A stretch of DNA of 63,886 nucleotides from CALAEC01 sp050692915 (lineage in GTDB: Bacteria > Actinomycetota > UBA4738 > CALAEC01): NCBI GenBank assembly GCA_050692915.1, contig JBOGVU010000005.1, positions 1 to 63,886 on the forward strand, written 5' to 3'. Position numbers and translations under genes: made by a program. Positions 26,805-34,365 of this stretch are shown here, piece by piece. The notes beneath the pieces were generated by a model, which searched no databases, was not told where the DNA came from, and saw only the letters and a program-made list of their open reading frames with translations. The first letter of the stretch is position 1. Every line of letters starts with the position of its first letter.

Positions 26805-27481
26805 CCCGGGGACACGACGGGAGAACCCGCCCGCTCGGCCGCCTCCGCCTCCTTCCTCTGCTTCCTCCACGAGGCGACGATGTTCGCCCGGGGCATGACC
26901 CACCCAAAGGCGAACCCCAGGGTCCGCAAGGTGATTTCGTGCCGATCCTTCTCCAGCTCCCCGGTGGCATCGCTGGCCACGAACGAGGCGTAGTCCCGGT
27001 AGCTGGCGTCGCGAACCGTGCTATCCACGCAAATGTTCGTGGTGACCCCCGCGACAACGAGGTTTCGGACGCCGAGCGTGCGCAGGATCGACTCCAGTGA
27101 GGTCCCGTAGAAGGCGCTGTACCGGGTCTTGTCGATGACGAAGTCGTCGGCCTCAGGCTTCAGCTCATCCACGATCTCGGCGTCCCAAGCGCCGTAGACG
27201 AGGGACTTCGTGCCGATGAGGGCGGGCTTCTCAGCGTGGAGGAGAAACCCAGCATCTTTCAGGTCGGGCCGGAGGATGTAGCGAGTGTAGATGACGGGAA
27301 CGCCGGCCCCGTGCGCCGCGTCGACGAGCTCCCGGCACCCCTCGATGGCCGCGTTGCACATGCTGACGTCCATCCCGAGCTTGGCGAACGCCCCATCAGG
27401 ATGACAGAACCCGTTCTGCATATCTATGACGAGCAGCACGCTCTTATCGACCCTCGGCTCAGGCGGCTGATCCTCGACCAT
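26801..27481 (-). CDS. Isochorismatase-fold amidohydrolase, copy 1
   Basis: 226 residues from ATG 27481, preceded by GGAGGG at good spacing; an ATG at 27496 is less well placed. The Asp-Lys-Cys triad is complete: Asp in LVIDMQN, Lys in DKTRYSAFYGT and Cys in TTNICVDST. The fold covers biuret hydrolase, ureidoacrylate amidohydrolase (RutB), N-carbamoylsarcosine amidase and oxamate amidohydrolase. Given the neighbours an N-carbamoyl or amide substrate is likely, but the specific one cannot be named. A palindrome 79 bases upstream of the start may be its operator. Confidence 0.88.
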   Translation of the reverse strand: MVEDQPPEPRVDKSVLLVIDMQNGFCHPDGAFAKLGMDVSMCNAAIEGCRELVDAAHGAGVPVIYTRYILRPDLKDAGFLLHAEKPALIGTKSLVYGAWDAEIVDELKPEADDFVIDKTRYSAFYGTSLESILRTLGVRNLVVAGVTTNICVDSTVRDASYRDYASFVASDATGELEKDRHEITLRTLGFAFGWVMPRANIVASWRKQRKEAEAAERAGSPVVSPG

Positions 27482-27559
27482 GTGATCCCTCCGCATCGGC
27501 TGTTCCAGCCCGATTCTACTCTCGACCCTCGACTGACCTGGATCTGGGCCGCCGATTGC

Positions 27560-27581
27560 AACGTTCTCCCCGGAGAATGTT
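27560..27581. promoter_or_regulatory. Imperfect palindrome upstream of the isochorismatase-fold gene
   Basis: AACGTTCTCC and GGAGAATGTT are inverted with a 2-base centre and one mismatch. It is placed like an operator. It does not resemble the IclR-type sites, so another regulator would be involved. Confidence 0.4.
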
Positions 27582-27625
27582 GGCGAAACAGGTGGGTCCC
27601 AGCCGGACCGCGACCTGGGACGGAT

Positions 27626-27841
27626 CTAATTGCGGTCGGAACCTAACCCGGCAGTCCCATCGAGCCCTTGAGGGCTATGGCCTATCACGACGACGTCGGG
27701 GGCGTACGCGTCTACGCTCCGCAGGGCCTCGTCCCCAGTCCGGGCCTCCGCCACAACCTCGAATCCGTGGAGGCCGAGGATGTCGACGAGCATCCTCCTG
27801 AGGTGCTCGGTGTCCTTGGCGATGACCAGTCGAACGCTCAT
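27626..27841 (-). pseudogene. Truncated response-regulator receiver domain
   Basis: 71 residues. The N-terminal half of a receiver is recognisable (LVIAKDTEHLRRMLVDILG, then ARTGDEALRSVDAYAPDVVV), but the phospho-acceptor segment reads VIGHSPQGLDG and the rest of the domain and any output domain are missing. The acidic pair at the start is also weak (AKDTE). It is probably a broken regulator cut at a recombination junction. Confidence 0.6.
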
Positions 27842-28165
27842 GGCCCCTCGGCGCCCCTAGAACGCTTGTTCCGGAAACCGTCCTTCCGTGCTGGTCTTCG
27901 ACGGAAGCAAACCCCTGCTGGCGCTGCGGAGTCTTCACATGATCGCGGAGCGTGGCCAGCTATAGCGCTGGGCTGGGCCGGGCCAAGAGGGTATGAGTGA
28001 CCGAGCCCAAGGTTCCTGGACACTCTTGTCACTCAAGAGTAGAGGGGTCCGGAGGACCGTGGGATGCGGAGTCGCCGGACACAGCCAACAGTGAGTCTCG
28101 CGCCGGCCGCCACGCCTGCGTGCGAACGTTGTGTGCCCGGGTCCAAGATGCGTCTGCGCAGGTAG
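27842..28165. other. Non-coding junction sequence
   Basis: No convincing gene in 324 bases. Short open frames on both strands lack recognisable content. The stretch lies between a truncated regulator and a tRNA fragment and looks like scrambled junction DNA. Confidence 0.5.
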
Positions 28166-28207
28166 TGCGCCCGGAGGGACTCGAACCCCCAACCTTCTGA
28201 TCCGTAG
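28166..28207 (-). other. 3' half of tRNA-Arg(ACG), possible attachment-site remnant
   Basis: On the minus strand the sequence from CTACGGATCAGAAGG through GGGGGTTCGAGTCCC to CCGGGCGCA matches the anticodon loop, T-arm and 3' acceptor of a bacterial tRNA-Arg with anticodon ACG. The 5' half does not fold: no GCGCCCG acceptor strand and no TCTGA anticodon stem precede it. Elements that integrate into tRNA genes leave such 3' fragments as attachment sites. No complete copy of this tRNA is in the window. Confidence 0.65.
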
Positions 28208-28282
28208 GTATCCGGGCCTGAGCGCTGGGCTACTGGCCCAAGCGGGATCCGAACACCCACCCGTGTCTTTGGGTGTGGTTCA

Positions 28283-28489
28283 ATGCGGGAGGATGAAGGG
28301 CGGCTGACGTGTCAACTCGGGAGGCTGAGGGTGCAGGGTGCCTGGGAGGTATTCAGAGAGGAATTCCGGAAGCATCCGGTCCGAATGATCGTCAGGTTGG
28401 CCGTGGTGGTATACGTAGCTGGGCTGATAGGCACACTGGCCCTGGGCGTGTTTGATCAGACACCGACCATGGTGTTCCGAGAGCCCTAG
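28283..28489 (+). CDS. Small hypothetical membrane protein
   Basis: 68 residues (or 52 from GTG 28331). The only visible feature is one probable membrane helix, MIVRLAVVVYVAGLIGTLAL, after an amphipathic basic stretch (FREEFRKHPVR). I do not recognise a family. It lies between the tRNA fragment and the decayed DUF1116 tail, so it may be accidental. Confidence 0.35.
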   Translation: MREDEGRLTCQLGRLRVQGAWEVFREEFRKHPVRMIVRLAVVVYVAGLIGTLALGVFDQTPTMVFREP

Positions 28490-28493
28490 AGGC

Positions 28494-28783
28494 ATGGCCA
28501 GCAGTCCTTGAGGTCACCACCAGCCAATACCTTCCACGGAGAACACGGCCCCGATCAGCGAGGGGGCCTCCAGCTGGCTGAAGCTCCCGTCCCTCGACTA
28601 CTGCGGCGCGCCCCTGGGGGTCGACCTCGGCCGCGTGGTGGGGCAGGATGTCGTCCCGCTATCAACATCGGGATCCTCCACCGGACCAAGGGACTCGGCC
28701 AGGTCGGTGCCGGGGTAGCCAGGGCGCCGACCGGGCCGTTCCGGGAGGCCCTTCTGGCGCTCGACCGGACGCTTGGCGGCTGA
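28494..28783 (+). pseudogene. Decayed 3' end of a second DUF1116 (YlbE/AllG-like) gene
   Basis: Three successive frames together match the C-terminus of the intact DUF1116 protein at 55.6-57.0 kb. AVLEVTTSQYL (about 28503) parallels AVLATRSMYEI. LPSLDYCGAPLGVDLGRVV (about 28580-28640) parallels IPALGFRGTPLGIDAREVV. AINIGILHRTKGLGQVGAG (about 28657-28715) parallels VVNTGIAHRDAGIGQIGAG. The shift near 28655 can be explained by one lost base, and another lies near 28540. The first roughly 380 codons are gone. The stop at 28781-28783 overlaps the start of the DUF2877 gene, as expected for a former ylbE-ylbF pair. Confidence 0.7.
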
Positions 28784-29555
28784 GGCCACGGTCAGGGCGC
28801 TCCGAGCCGGCGTCGGGGTCCTGGATGTCCTGGGCCACCCCGGGGCTGGCGAGGTCCTGGCATGGTTCTCGCGGGCCTGCTATCTGCGGGTTCCGGGAGG
28901 GGTGATCACCCTTGTGGGGCCGGACGTGCATGATGGTCCGATCCACCTCGTGCTGGACGAGCCATTGCCCGAGGTGCCAGCCCGCACGCCCGCCTGGCTC
29001 ACCACGGAGGAGCTGGGGATCGGGTCGAACTGCGTACTCGTGGACGAGGTGGTTCCGTGGCGAGGCTCGCTGCCGGAGCCAGTGGCCGTGAGGGGGGCGG
29101 CGATGGCAACCGCCGAGGTCCTCGCCGACGCGGCGGCGGGCTCGCTCCTCCCCGAGCCTACGGCCTCCGAGGCCCGTGTGCTTGTGGAGCGCGACGACCT
29201 GGAAGCGGTGGCCCGGGACCTGGCCGGCCTCGGCCCCGGCCTGACTCCCTCTGGCGACGACGTTCTCGGCGGGGTGCTGTTCGCCTGGCGCGCCTCCCGG
29301 GGACCCGCCGAAGAACCACGACTGGCCGCGGTGGCCGAGGGGGTCGCGACCAACGACATCGCCCGGGCCTTCCTCCGGTGGGCGGCGCGGGGGCAGGCGT
29401 TGGCGCCGGTTCACGACCTGCTCGGGTCCGCGGTGCGGGGCCAACGGGGGGCGGCCACGGTTGCGGGTCGCGCGCTCGCGGCCGTGGGAGAGTCCTCGGG
29501 TGCCGACTTCGCCCTCGGCCTCCGGTGGGGGATGCGCGCTAGCGGGACCCAATAG
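28773..29555 (+). CDS. DUF2877 protein (YlbF/AllH-like, oxamate carbamoyltransferase subunit)
   Basis: 260 residues from TTG 28773, overlapping the decayed DUF1116 tail. The family hallmark GLGPGLTPSGDDVLGG is at about 153-167. E. coli YlbF (AllH) is a subunit of oxamate carbamoyltransferase together with FdrA (AllF) and YlbE (AllG), making oxamate and carbamoyl phosphate from oxalurate or the reverse. The only intact FdrA and DUF1116 genes in the window lie about 25 kb to the right, so a split complex is possible. It is intact, unlike its former upstream neighbour. Confidence 0.85.
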   Translation: MAAEATVRALRAGVGVLDVLGHPGAGEVLAWFSRACYLRVPGGVITLVGPDVHDGPIHLVLDEPLPEVPARTPAWLTTEELGIGSNCVLVDEVVPWRGSLPEPVAVRGAAMATAEVLADAAAGSLLPEPTASEARVLVERDDLEAVARDLAGLGPGLTPSGDDVLGGVLFAWRASRGPAEEPRLAAVAEGVATNDIARAFLRWAARGQALAPVHDLLGSAVRGQRGAATVAGRALAAVGESSGADFALGLRWGMRASGTQ

Positions 29556-29631
29556 GTGCGAACGGCTACGGGTCGCGGGCAGCCCTCCGACGACCGTCGT
29601 ATCCGGAGACAGACTTCCTGGAAGAATCACA

Positions 29632-30948
29632 CTAGCGCGGAGGGCGAAGGGCGTGGAACCCAGTCAACTCTTGGTATCGCCCAGCCGCTGCAACCGCCGT
29701 CGCCTCGTCGCGCGCGATGAATTGGACGCCCAACGGCAGGCCATCCTTGCTGAACCCACACGGGGCTGCCACAGACGCCAGACCGCACATGCTTGCAGGG
29801 AGACAGGGGCGTGTCAGGCTCAAGCTTAGGAACCGCTCCTCGGACGAACCATGGGGAGGTTTCGGAGCGGCTATTGGGCTTGCGGGAAGGATGACCACGT
29901 CAACATCAGCCATCCCGGTTTTCCAGCCAGCCTTGAGTCGCTCTACTTCCTTGTGCGCGACGACGAGATCCTCATCTCGGATCCGCTCAGAGTAACGGAG
30001 TGACTCGAGAACGCCAGCGGAATAGAAATCCGAGTACTTCGGATACCAGCCTCTTTCCCTGTGGATTGCCAGTGCCTCGGCCATAAGGATCAGATTGGCA
30101 GGCCGGTCCCACTCCCTGAGAGGATCGAAGCGTCGCTGGACCCTCCGAGCTCCCGCCCGACACAACTCATCGACGGTTGCTCCAGTAGCTTCCTCCACCA
30201 CCTCGTCACAATCGAGCATATCCGAAAGCTTAGATGGGACAGCAATGCGCAGAGGAGCGACACCCCGCGACGTGAATGCCGAGCTCGTCATAGCTCTCCA
30301 CAGCAGCTCCAAGTCTGAGGCGCTGTGTGCAATCGGGCCGCACGTATCCAGGCTCGGCGCAAGCGGGATGATGCCCGTCATGGCCACCGTACCCGGACAA
30401 GGACGCAGACCAGTGACCCCGCACAGGGCAGAGGGAGTCCGAATCGACCCTGCCGTATCGGTTCCGATTGCTGCAGGTACCATTCCCGCAGCCACGGCGG
30501 CCGCTGAGCCTCCACTTGAGCCGCCGGGGATACGAGAGGAGTCCCAGGGGTTCACGGTGGGCGGCGTCACCACGCCGTAAGCGAACTCGTGAGTGTTCGT
30601 CTTCCCAACGATCACTGCGCCTGCCTCGCGTAAGCGCGATACAATCGGAGCGTCCTCCCGGGCGACGTTCTTCTCAAAGACACGAGATGACGCCAAGGTC
30701 GGCATACCCTTCACGTCCACCAAGTCCTTGATCCCCAGGGGTATCCCATGGAGGGCCTTGGGTCTGCCACCTCCAGCAAGCGCCTCCGTGAGAACGCGAG
30801 CCTGCCTCAGTGCCCCATCCCGATCCAGCGAAGAGAAGGCCTTGACGCGCTCCTCAACCGAGGCGATTCTCGTTAGGTATTCCTCCGTCAGGTCGAGGGG
30901 CGACAGACTCCCCGATGCAATCTCCGCAACCGTCTCACGAATGGACAT
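29632..30948 (-). CDS. Amidase signature family protein
   Basis: 438 residues from ATG 30948; an in-frame start at 31029 would overlap the HAD gene. The Ser-cisSer-Lys triad is visible: Lys in GIKDLVDV, the Gly/Ser-rich GGSSGGSAAAVAAG and the nucleophile region GTDTAGSIRTPS. Family members include allophanate hydrolase, aryl-acylamidases and GatA; no GatB/GatC partner is nearby, so a catabolic amidase is favoured. It ends a lower-GC minus-strand operon (permease, carboxyltransferase, HAD, amidase). Confidence 0.9.
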   Translation of the reverse strand: MSIRETVAEIASGSLSPLDLTEEYLTRIASVEERVKAFSSLDRDGALRQARVLTEALAGGGRPKALHGIPLGIKDLVDVKGMPTLASSRVFEKNVAREDAPIVSRLREAGAVIVGKTNTHEFAYGVVTPPTVNPWDSSRIPGGSSGGSAAAVAAGMVPAAIGTDTAGSIRTPSALCGVTGLRPCPGTVAMTGIIPLAPSLDTCGPIAHSASDLELLWRAMTSSAFTSRGVAPLRIAVPSKLSDMLDCDEVVEEATGATVDELCRAGARRVQRRFDPLREWDRPANLILMAEALAIHRERGWYPKYSDFYSAGVLESLRYSERIRDEDLVVAHKEVERLKAGWKTGMADVDVVILPASPIAAPKPPHGSSEERFLSLSLTRPCLPASMCGLASVAAPCGFSKDGLPLGVQFIARDEATAVAAAGRYQELTGFHALRPPR

Positions 30949-30992
30949 GTTCACGATGCGGTCGCTCGAATATGGTCCTGCGCCGATATTCG

Positions 30993-31589
30993 TCAAGTAC
31001 TGAAAACACGTCGCATGATGTCGGGCCAATTGTTCGGTCCATAGGCGATGAAAGCGACGCCACAGCCTGCCGCCGCCTCACGGTCTTCGGCGTGATCTCC
31101 CACATACACAGGCGCACGTCGGTGAGGAAGAAGGGCTATCAACGCGTCTTGCAGCAGTTCGGCTTTGCTACGCGGGGCCTCCCGCGGAATGGTACCGACG
31201 ACGAGGTCAAAGAGGCTGAGGAGGCCCGTCCCTCCAAGCACCACTTCCGCCAGAGGTGTCGGCTTGTAGGTAACAACTCCAAGTTTGGCGCCCGCCTTTG
31301 AAAATGCCCGGACAGCATCGTCGGCCGAGGGCATGAGCGGGGTGGACACTTCGATGATTCTCGAGTACTCCTGCCGATACACCTTTAGGACCCTGGCCAC
31401 CGTGTCAGGCTCTGGGATCACCTTTGCCAGCATCCGATCGAGCGGCGGTCCCACGAAGGAGTACAGGTCCTGCGTGGGGTCCAACTCCACCCCACATGTC
31501 GAGAACGCAATCCGGAGCGCTGTCGTGATTGCCGGGGCCGAATCCACGAGGGTGCCGTCCAGGTCGCAGAGAATCGGATCGAATTTCAA
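30993..31589 (-). CDS. HAD-family hydrolase (phosphoglycolate phosphatase-like)
   Basis: 198 residues. Motif I is DLDGTLVDS at 9-17 with the nucleophilic Asp, motif II is VVTYKPT, and motif III/IV is PVYVGDHAEDREAAAGCG. The cap region (20-85) is of the C1 helical type. Phosphatases of this subgroup act on small phosphorylated metabolites. It is 12 bases after the carboxyltransferase and 44 bases before the amidase, in one operon whose joint function is unclear. Confidence 0.87.
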   Translation of the reverse strand: MKFDPILCDLDGTLVDSAPAITTALRIAFSTCGVELDPTQDLYSFVGPPLDRMLAKVIPEPDTVARVLKVYRQEYSRIIEVSTPLMPSADDAVRAFSKAGAKLGVVTYKPTPLAEVVLGGTGLLSLFDLVVGTIPREAPRSKAELLQDALIALLPHRRAPVYVGDHAEDREAAAGCGVAFIAYGPNNWPDIMRRVFST

Positions 31590-31601
31590 CCGACAGCCAC
31601 C

Positions 31602-33152
31602 CTAACCCGACGGGCTCCCGACACGGCGATACCGACGCTCTCGCATCTCCAGTCTTTCGGCATTGTCCTCCGAGATCAGCTTGTGCAGCTCTAACTCGAT
31701 CACACCTCTGAGTCGCTCAAGAAACTGCTCCTTCTCCATCGCTGCACTTGGGTATTCGGCTACAACTCGATCGACAATTCCGAAGCGCTCGAGCTCTCTG
31801 GCCGTTATCCCCTGATGCCGTGTGAGCACAGCCGCGAAGTCGGGAGTCCCCCACAATATGGCGGAACCTCCCTCCGGCGCTATCGGCGCAAGCCACGAAT
31901 TGTCAGCAGCCAGGATCCTGTCCGCCGGTAAGAGGGAGAGCGCCGCCCCCCCTCCGCCCTCGCCCAGAATCACGGAGAGCGTAGGGGAGTCCAACGTCGC
32001 CATCCGCACCATGGTTTCGGCAATGTGGAAAGAAAGCCCTCCCTCCTCGGCCGACCTACTCAACTGTGCACCCGGAGTGTCAATAACCGTCACGAGTGGC
32101 AACTTGAGCTCTCGGGCTACCTGGATGGCCCGCTGTGCCTTTCGCAGCCCTAGCGGCCCTACGGCCGCTCTCAACGGACTGTTCCGGCGATCGTGCCCAA
32201 GGAAGACAGCGGAGATTCCACAGATCCTCCCGACCGCCGCGATAAACCCATTGGAGCTCCACTCCGACCGGCTGCCATCCAGAAAGGTGAGCTCGGATCC
32301 ACAGGTCACCAGGACGTCCCAACTGTCCGGACGGAGCGAATCTCGAGACCACTGCACCGATCTCCACGGGTCCGCTGGCTGCCCTCTACCGCGTTCCGGG
32401 ATCGCCTTTGCCGCTCGATAGTCTGGCTTCTCTGCCGGATGCACACGGTCCTGGAGCACGGAGAGAACGTAGATAACCCGATCCCGCATCTCGGGCGGAG
32501 AAACAAGATCGTCAATCAGCCCACGACGAAGGAGGTTTTCCGCCACCTGGACGTGGGGGGGGAGCGCCTTGCCACTGAGCACTTCTACCACCCGTGGACC
32601 GGCGAACCCAATGAGCGCTCCTGGCACGGCAAATGTGAAGGTCCCGAGCGATCCCCATGACACGAGAGCTCCGCCGATGGTCGGGTTTCCGAGAAACGTG
32701 ATATGGGCAAGCCCAGCCCTCCGAAGGTGCATTGCCGCGACGGACGACTTCACCATTTGCAGGACGGCAAAGGGTCCCTCCTGCATGCGGATACCTCCGG
32801 ATGCGATGAACGAAACAACCGGGATGGATGCAAAGAGGGCCCGCTCGAATGCGTCAACCAGCTTCTCCCCTGCCACCACGCCTATGCTCCCCCCCATGAA
32901 GCGAAAGTCACTGACAATGAGGGCAACCTCCTGGCCATCCACTCTGGCCCGACCCGTGAGGATCGCCTCACTCGATGGCTCCCCCAGGCGACGCTCCGTC
33001 TCCAGGAGACTGCTCTTGTATGACGACCCGTCCCCGGGCTCGAACCTCAGCGGATCCCCTGGAGCATCGGAATCCCACGGCTCGAAACTTCCAGGATCAA
33101 CGAGAAGCGCGAGGACATCTGACGCGGAGAGAGTCGGAGCCCCTGGATGCAT
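31602..33152 (-). CDS. Fused acetyl-CoA carboxylase-type carboxyltransferase (AccD-AccA-like)
   Basis: 516 residues from ATG 33152. The N-terminal half is AccD-like (FMGGSIGVVAGEKLVDAFERA, then FIASGGIRMQEG), and the C-terminal half is AccA-like (LPLVTVIDTPGAQ, then GEGGGGAALSLLPADRIL). Together they form the crotonase-fold carboxyltransferase that moves CO2 from carboxybiotin to an acyl-CoA. The AccD zinc-finger cysteines are absent. No biotin carboxylase or biotin carrier is nearby, so it may serve another carboxylase elsewhere or a different acceptor. Its placement in an ABC permease-amidase operon is odd. Confidence 0.85.
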   Translation of the reverse strand: MHPGAPTLSASDVLALLVDPGSFEPWDSDAPGDPLRFEPGDGSSYKSSLLETERRLGEPSSEAILTGRARVDGQEVALIVSDFRFMGGSIGVVAGEKLVDAFERALFASIPVVSFIASGGIRMQEGPFAVLQMVKSSVAAMHLRRAGLAHITFLGNPTIGGALVSWGSLGTFTFAVPGALIGFAGPRVVEVLSGKALPPHVQVAENLLRRGLIDDLVSPPEMRDRVIYVLSVLQDRVHPAEKPDYRAAKAIPERGRGQPADPWRSVQWSRDSLRPDSWDVLVTCGSELTFLDGSRSEWSSNGFIAAVGRICGISAVFLGHDRRNSPLRAAVGPLGLRKAQRAIQVARELKLPLVTVIDTPGAQLSRSAEEGGLSFHIAETMVRMATLDSPTLSVILGEGGGGAALSLLPADRILAADNSWLAPIAPEGGSAILWGTPDFAAVLTRHQGITARELERFGIVDRVVAEYPSAAMEKEQFLERLRGVIELELHKLISEDNAERLEMRERRYRRVGSPSG

Positions 33153-33168
33153 GGCGGTGCGACCCCGG

Positions 33169-34038
33169 CTACGCGTCCTCGCCGGTCTCGGCGCCGGCCC
33201 GAGCCGCAAAGTGCCACGGAATCGCCAGCCGCTCGACTAGCACCACAAGGTAGAACAGGACGATCCCGATAATCGAGAGCGCCACGAAGATAGCGAACAT
33301 CAGCGGCGTCTGCAGGTTCCGGTTCGCGATCAGCACCATGTAGCCGAGCCCTTCCTGGGCCGAGATGAACTCGCCCACAACGGCCCCAATGAGCGCCAAC
33401 GTGGTCCCCACTTTCACGCCGTCGAAGAACTGAGGTAGGGCCCGGGGAATCTTCAGGTGCCGGTACAGCGGCCATCGGCGACGGCTCATGGTTCGGAACA
33501 GGTCGATCTCCTCCGGCGACACGCTCCTGAGGCCACTGGCCGTGGAAATTACGATAGGGAAAAAGGCGATGAAGAACGCGACAACGATCTTCGGGGTCAA
33601 GTCAAAGCCGAACCAGATGACGAACAGCGGCGCGATGGCCACCTTTGGGACGGCCTGCGACATGACCAACCACGGCATGATTGCTCGCGAGAACGGCGGA
33701 ATCTCTGCGATGAGGACCGCGAGGACCACCCCAATCAGGATGCTGAGTCCCAGACCGCCCAGAGCCTCCACCGTGGTCACCCACCCGTTCTGGAGCAGGA
33801 TCCCCGCGTTCAGGACGAACTCCTGGCCCACGACGTGCGGCGCCGGCACCAGGAACGAGCCGATGTCGAAGGCGGCGATCACCAGGTACCAGAGCCCGAG
33901 AATCGCGACGAGGGCCACCAAGGGCGCACGGATGATCTCGGTGATACGACGGACAACGGCCGCGGTCCTCCCACCAACCGGCGGCGCCGAATGGCCACTC
34001 TCGGAGGATCGAGGCACGTGGTGGGTGTCTCGGATCAT
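33169..34038 (-). CDS. NitT/TauT-type ABC transporter permease (orphan)
   Basis: 289 residues from ATG 34038; the longer open frame upstream is not hydrophobic and lies in the promoter region. About six membrane helices and the cytoplasmic EAA loop (SPEEIDLFRTMSRRR) place it with SsuC/TauC/ThiX permeases. No ATPase or binding protein is adjacent. Matching single components occur at 47.4 kb (binding protein) and 60.2 kb (ATPase), so a dispersed transporter is possible. It is the first gene of the lower-GC operon. Confidence 0.88.
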   Translation of the reverse strand: MIRDTHHVPRSSESGHSAPPVGGRTAAVVRRITEIIRAPLVALVAILGLWYLVIAAFDIGSFLVPAPHVVGQEFVLNAGILLQNGWVTTVEALGGLGLSILIGVVLAVLIAEIPPFSRAIMPWLVMSQAVPKVAIAPLFVIWFGFDLTPKIVVAFFIAFFPIVISTASGLRSVSPEEIDLFRTMSRRRWPLYRHLKIPRALPQFFDGVKVGTTLALIGAVVGEFISAQEGLGYMVLIANRNLQTPLMFAIFVALSIIGIVLFYLVVLVERLAIPWHFAARAGAETGEDA

Positions 34039-34365
34039 GCTTCTCAGTTCGCGGCCTCGAAAGTGATAGCCAGCTCCTCGTCCCAGGACGTAGCTACGGT
34101 CCCGGTGGACCCGGGACGATAGTAACGCCCGGTCCGCGGGCGCCACAACGGCAACCTTGGACAACGCGGAGTCCCGGTTTCGGCGTGATCGGGCGACCCG
34201 GGCCGGAACCACGCGGGCTCAGGCGCTCCGCGCATCGTGACCAAGGCTGGGGACCTTCTTGTCGAACCCTGCCATTGGCTGTCGATTGAGCAGTACCCGA
34301 GAATGGCAACTGACGCTCGATGGCTCGAGCCGTGGCCCGGGTAACCGGGTGAGAAAGGAGGCCAC
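34039..34365. promoter_or_regulatory. Divergent control region between the permease operon and block A
   Basis: 327 bases without a convincing gene. It contains an inverted repeat TGCCATT (34270-34276) and AATGGCA (34302-34308), and a GCCCGGGTAACCGGGT repeat near 34335. An AAAGGAGG ribosome-binding sequence immediately precedes the block A start. Confidence 0.4.

Noticed and set aside
28033..28260. Minus-strand open frame across the tRNA fragment
   Set aside because: Its sequence is the typical translation of tRNA-like DNA and has no protein family character.
28208..28260. Possible second tRNA next to the tRNA-Arg fragment
   Set aside because: A T-arm-like hairpin can be drawn but with a 9-base loop, and no acceptor or D-arm pairing is found.
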